Shown here: piece by piece, positions 62,787-64,000 of the stretch | Layout: every line of letters starts with the position of its first letter | How positions within the stretch are numbered: position 1 is the first letter of the stretch | Source of the DNA: Frigidibacter oleivorans | GTDB taxonomy: Bacteria > Pseudomonadota > Alphaproteobacteria > Rhodobacterales > Rhodobacteraceae | DNA: 64,000 nucleotides | Assembly (NCBI RefSeq): GCF_003993775.1 | Contig: NZ_RJRZ01000006.1 | Location: forward strand, 62,001 to 126,000 | Direction of reading: 5' to 3' | Made by a program: the position numbers and the translations under genes | Notes under the pieces: generated by a model | Seen by the model: only the letters and a program-made list of their open reading frames with translations | What the model was told of the DNA's origin: nothing | Database searches by the model: none

Positions 62787-64000
62787 TCAGCGCAGGCCCA
62801 CCCGCACCGTCGCCGCCCGCCCGCCCGCGTCGATCACGCTGAGCGTGACGAAGCCCGGACCTTCCAGCGGGATCTGCACCTCGCGCGCGCGGACGGCGCG
62901 GGCCACCGGCGCGCCATCGGCCAGCCAGGTGAAGGGCGGGCTGCCGTTGCGCACCTTGGCCACCAGCTGCCCGTCGCGCAGCGCCACCCCCGCGCCGTCG
63001 GGCGGAAAGGCGATCTCGGGCGCGTCGGGCGGCGCGGCCAGACGGCCGGCGGGGCGGAACCGCTGCAGGTTCTGCGGCAGCCGGGAATTGGGCAGGATCA
63101 GCGTCGCGGGCGGCGGCGGGGGCAGGGGGGCGAAGTCCGGCGCGATCCGGCCGAAGACCTCGAACAGGATCGGCGCGGCCAGGTCCGCGCCGAAGGCCCC
63201 CGGCACCGGCGTGCCATCGGCCCGGCCCAGCCAGACGCCCGCCACATGCCGCCCGTCCCAGCCCACGGCCAGCGCGTCGCGGTGGCCATAGCTGGTGCCG
63301 GTCTTCCAGGCCAGCCGCCGCGGCGGCGCGCCGGGCGGGGGCACGATGTCGGACAGGATGTCCGTCACCTGCCAGGCCGCATCCGCCCGCAGCAGGCGGC
63401 GAGGCGCCGCCACCGCCGCGCCCGGCAGCGCCGACAGGGTCACCGGCTGCCCCAGCCGTGCCAGCGCCGCATAGGCCTGCACCAGATCCTGCAGGCTGAT
63501 CCCCAGCCCGCCGAGCGCCACCGCCAGCCCCGGCCGCCCGCTCGGAATCTCCACCCGCGCCCCGGTGCGTTCCACCAGCGCCACCAGCCGCGCGGGGCCG
63601 ATGGCCTCGGTCAGGCTGACGACGGGGATGTTCAGCGATTGTTGCAGCGCCTCGCGCACCGGCAGGGTGCCGCGGAACATCCGGTCGAAATTCTGCGGGG
63701 CATAGTCGCCGAAGGCGGTGGGCCGGTCCTCGATCAGCGTTTCGGGATGGGCCAGTCCCTCGTCGAAAGCCAGCGCATAGACGAAGGGCTTCAGCACCGA
63801 TCCGGGCGAGCGCCGCGCCTGCGTCAGGTCGAGAAAGCCGGCGCGGGCATCGTCTGTCCATTCGGCGCCGCCGACGCTGGCGAGGATCTCGCCCGTCCGG
63901 TGATCGGCCACCACGATCGCCGCCGACAGCCGGGCGCCCTGCCGCGCCACCGCGCGGGCGGCCAGCGCCTCGAGCGCCGCCTGCAGCCGCGCGTCGATCG
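62787..64000 (-). CDS. pbpC: Penicillin-binding protein 1C (3' part, 5' end outside the window)
   Basis: The visible C-terminal 403 residues hold the transpeptidase domain with SxxK in SPGSVLKPF, SxN in QSLNIPVVS and KTG in LAWKTGTSYGH. The C-terminal BiPBP_C-like domain follows (after FPPDGAGVALRDGQ). The order and the GTSYGHRDAWxVG-type KTG region are those of PBP1C. The N-terminal glycosyltransferase domain lies beyond 64000. The enzyme spans the inner membrane and builds peptidoglycan in the periplasm. Confidence 0.92.
   Translation of the reverse strand, partial: IDARLQAALEALAARAVARQGARLSAAIVVADHRTGEILASVGGAEWTDDARAGFLDLTQARRSPGSVLKPFVYALAFDEGLAHPETLIEDRPTAFGDYAPQNFDRMFRGTLPVREALQQSLNIPVVSLTEAIGPARLVALVERTGARVEIPSGRPGLAVALGGLGISLQDLVQAYAALARLGQPVTLSALPGAAVAAPRRLLRADAAWQVTDILSDIVPPPGAPPRRLAWKTGTSYGHRDALAVGWDGRHVAGVWLGRADGTPVPGAFGADLAAPILFEVFGRIAPDFAPLPPPPPATLILPNSRLPQNLQRFRPAGRLAAPPDAPEIAFPPDGAGVALRDGQLVAKVRNGSPPFTWLADGAPVARAVRAREVQIPLEGPGFVTLSVIDAGGRAATVRVGLR

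Overview
The window is about 64 kb of very GC-rich DNA (roughly 68-70 percent by eye). Genes are tightly packed and codon third positions are mostly G or C. Gene families, an alphaproteobacterial SRP RNA, a GTTC-N7-GTTC LexA box and 11-bp-period Pho boxes point to the alphaproteobacteria, most likely Rhodobacterales (Paracoccus or Rhodobacter-like). The replicon looks chromosomal: asd, nudC, pbpC, 4.5S RNA and tRNA-Ala are all present. No insertion sequence, prophage or CRISPR array was seen. About 70 protein genes are supported, two of them cut by the window edges.

Layout. 1-2956: a minus-strand class III aminotransferase and a metallophosphoesterase that has lost its 5' end. 2939-10637: a metal and iron uptake stretch with a FepA-type receptor that has lost its 5' end, a methyltransferase, a YncE-like beta-propeller, a YghX-like hydrolase and a divergent YqjH/YqjI-type pair. 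10667-16279: an AfuABC-type ABC importer mixed with a beta-CASP hydrolase and a histidine phosphatase, with two Pho boxes. 16355-32160: housekeeping and general metabolism (FMN reductase, 2-hydroxyacid dehydrogenase, asd, carbonic anhydrase, aminopeptidase, NudC, CpdB) and a NitT/TauT-type ABC operon. 32221-32325: SRP RNA. 32395-38063: regulators, a haloperoxidase-like hydrolase, an SDR, and an ECF41 sigma factor with two AhpD-like genes, each behind an ECF41-type promoter. 38295-43012: a TonB receptor, an EF-hand protein, a DUF2271 protein, a frameshifted PepSY protein and ApbE. 43027-46288: assorted genes and tRNA-Ala. 46529-55808: a sugar-alcohol ABC transporter with three dehydrogenases and a SorC regulator. 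55917-56271: a small gene under a LexA-type promoter. 56309-64000: an AraC/SDR pair, a PaoABC-type molybdenum oxidoreductase operon with a divergent TetR, and the 3' part of pbpC.

How the parts work together. Several islands pair uptake with processing. The Pho-box island would import an organophosphate-like solute and may hydrolyse it. The TonB/EF-hand/DUF2271/PepSY/ApbE island looks like an extracytoplasmic flavin-based electron path serving metal acquisition. The polyol island combines import with NAD-dependent oxidation. The points most worth checking are the 2.94-kb junction between two truncated divergent genes, the self-contained ECF41 regulon, the SOS-promoter gene encoding a duplicated 35-residue unit, and the one-base frameshift in the PepSY gene.
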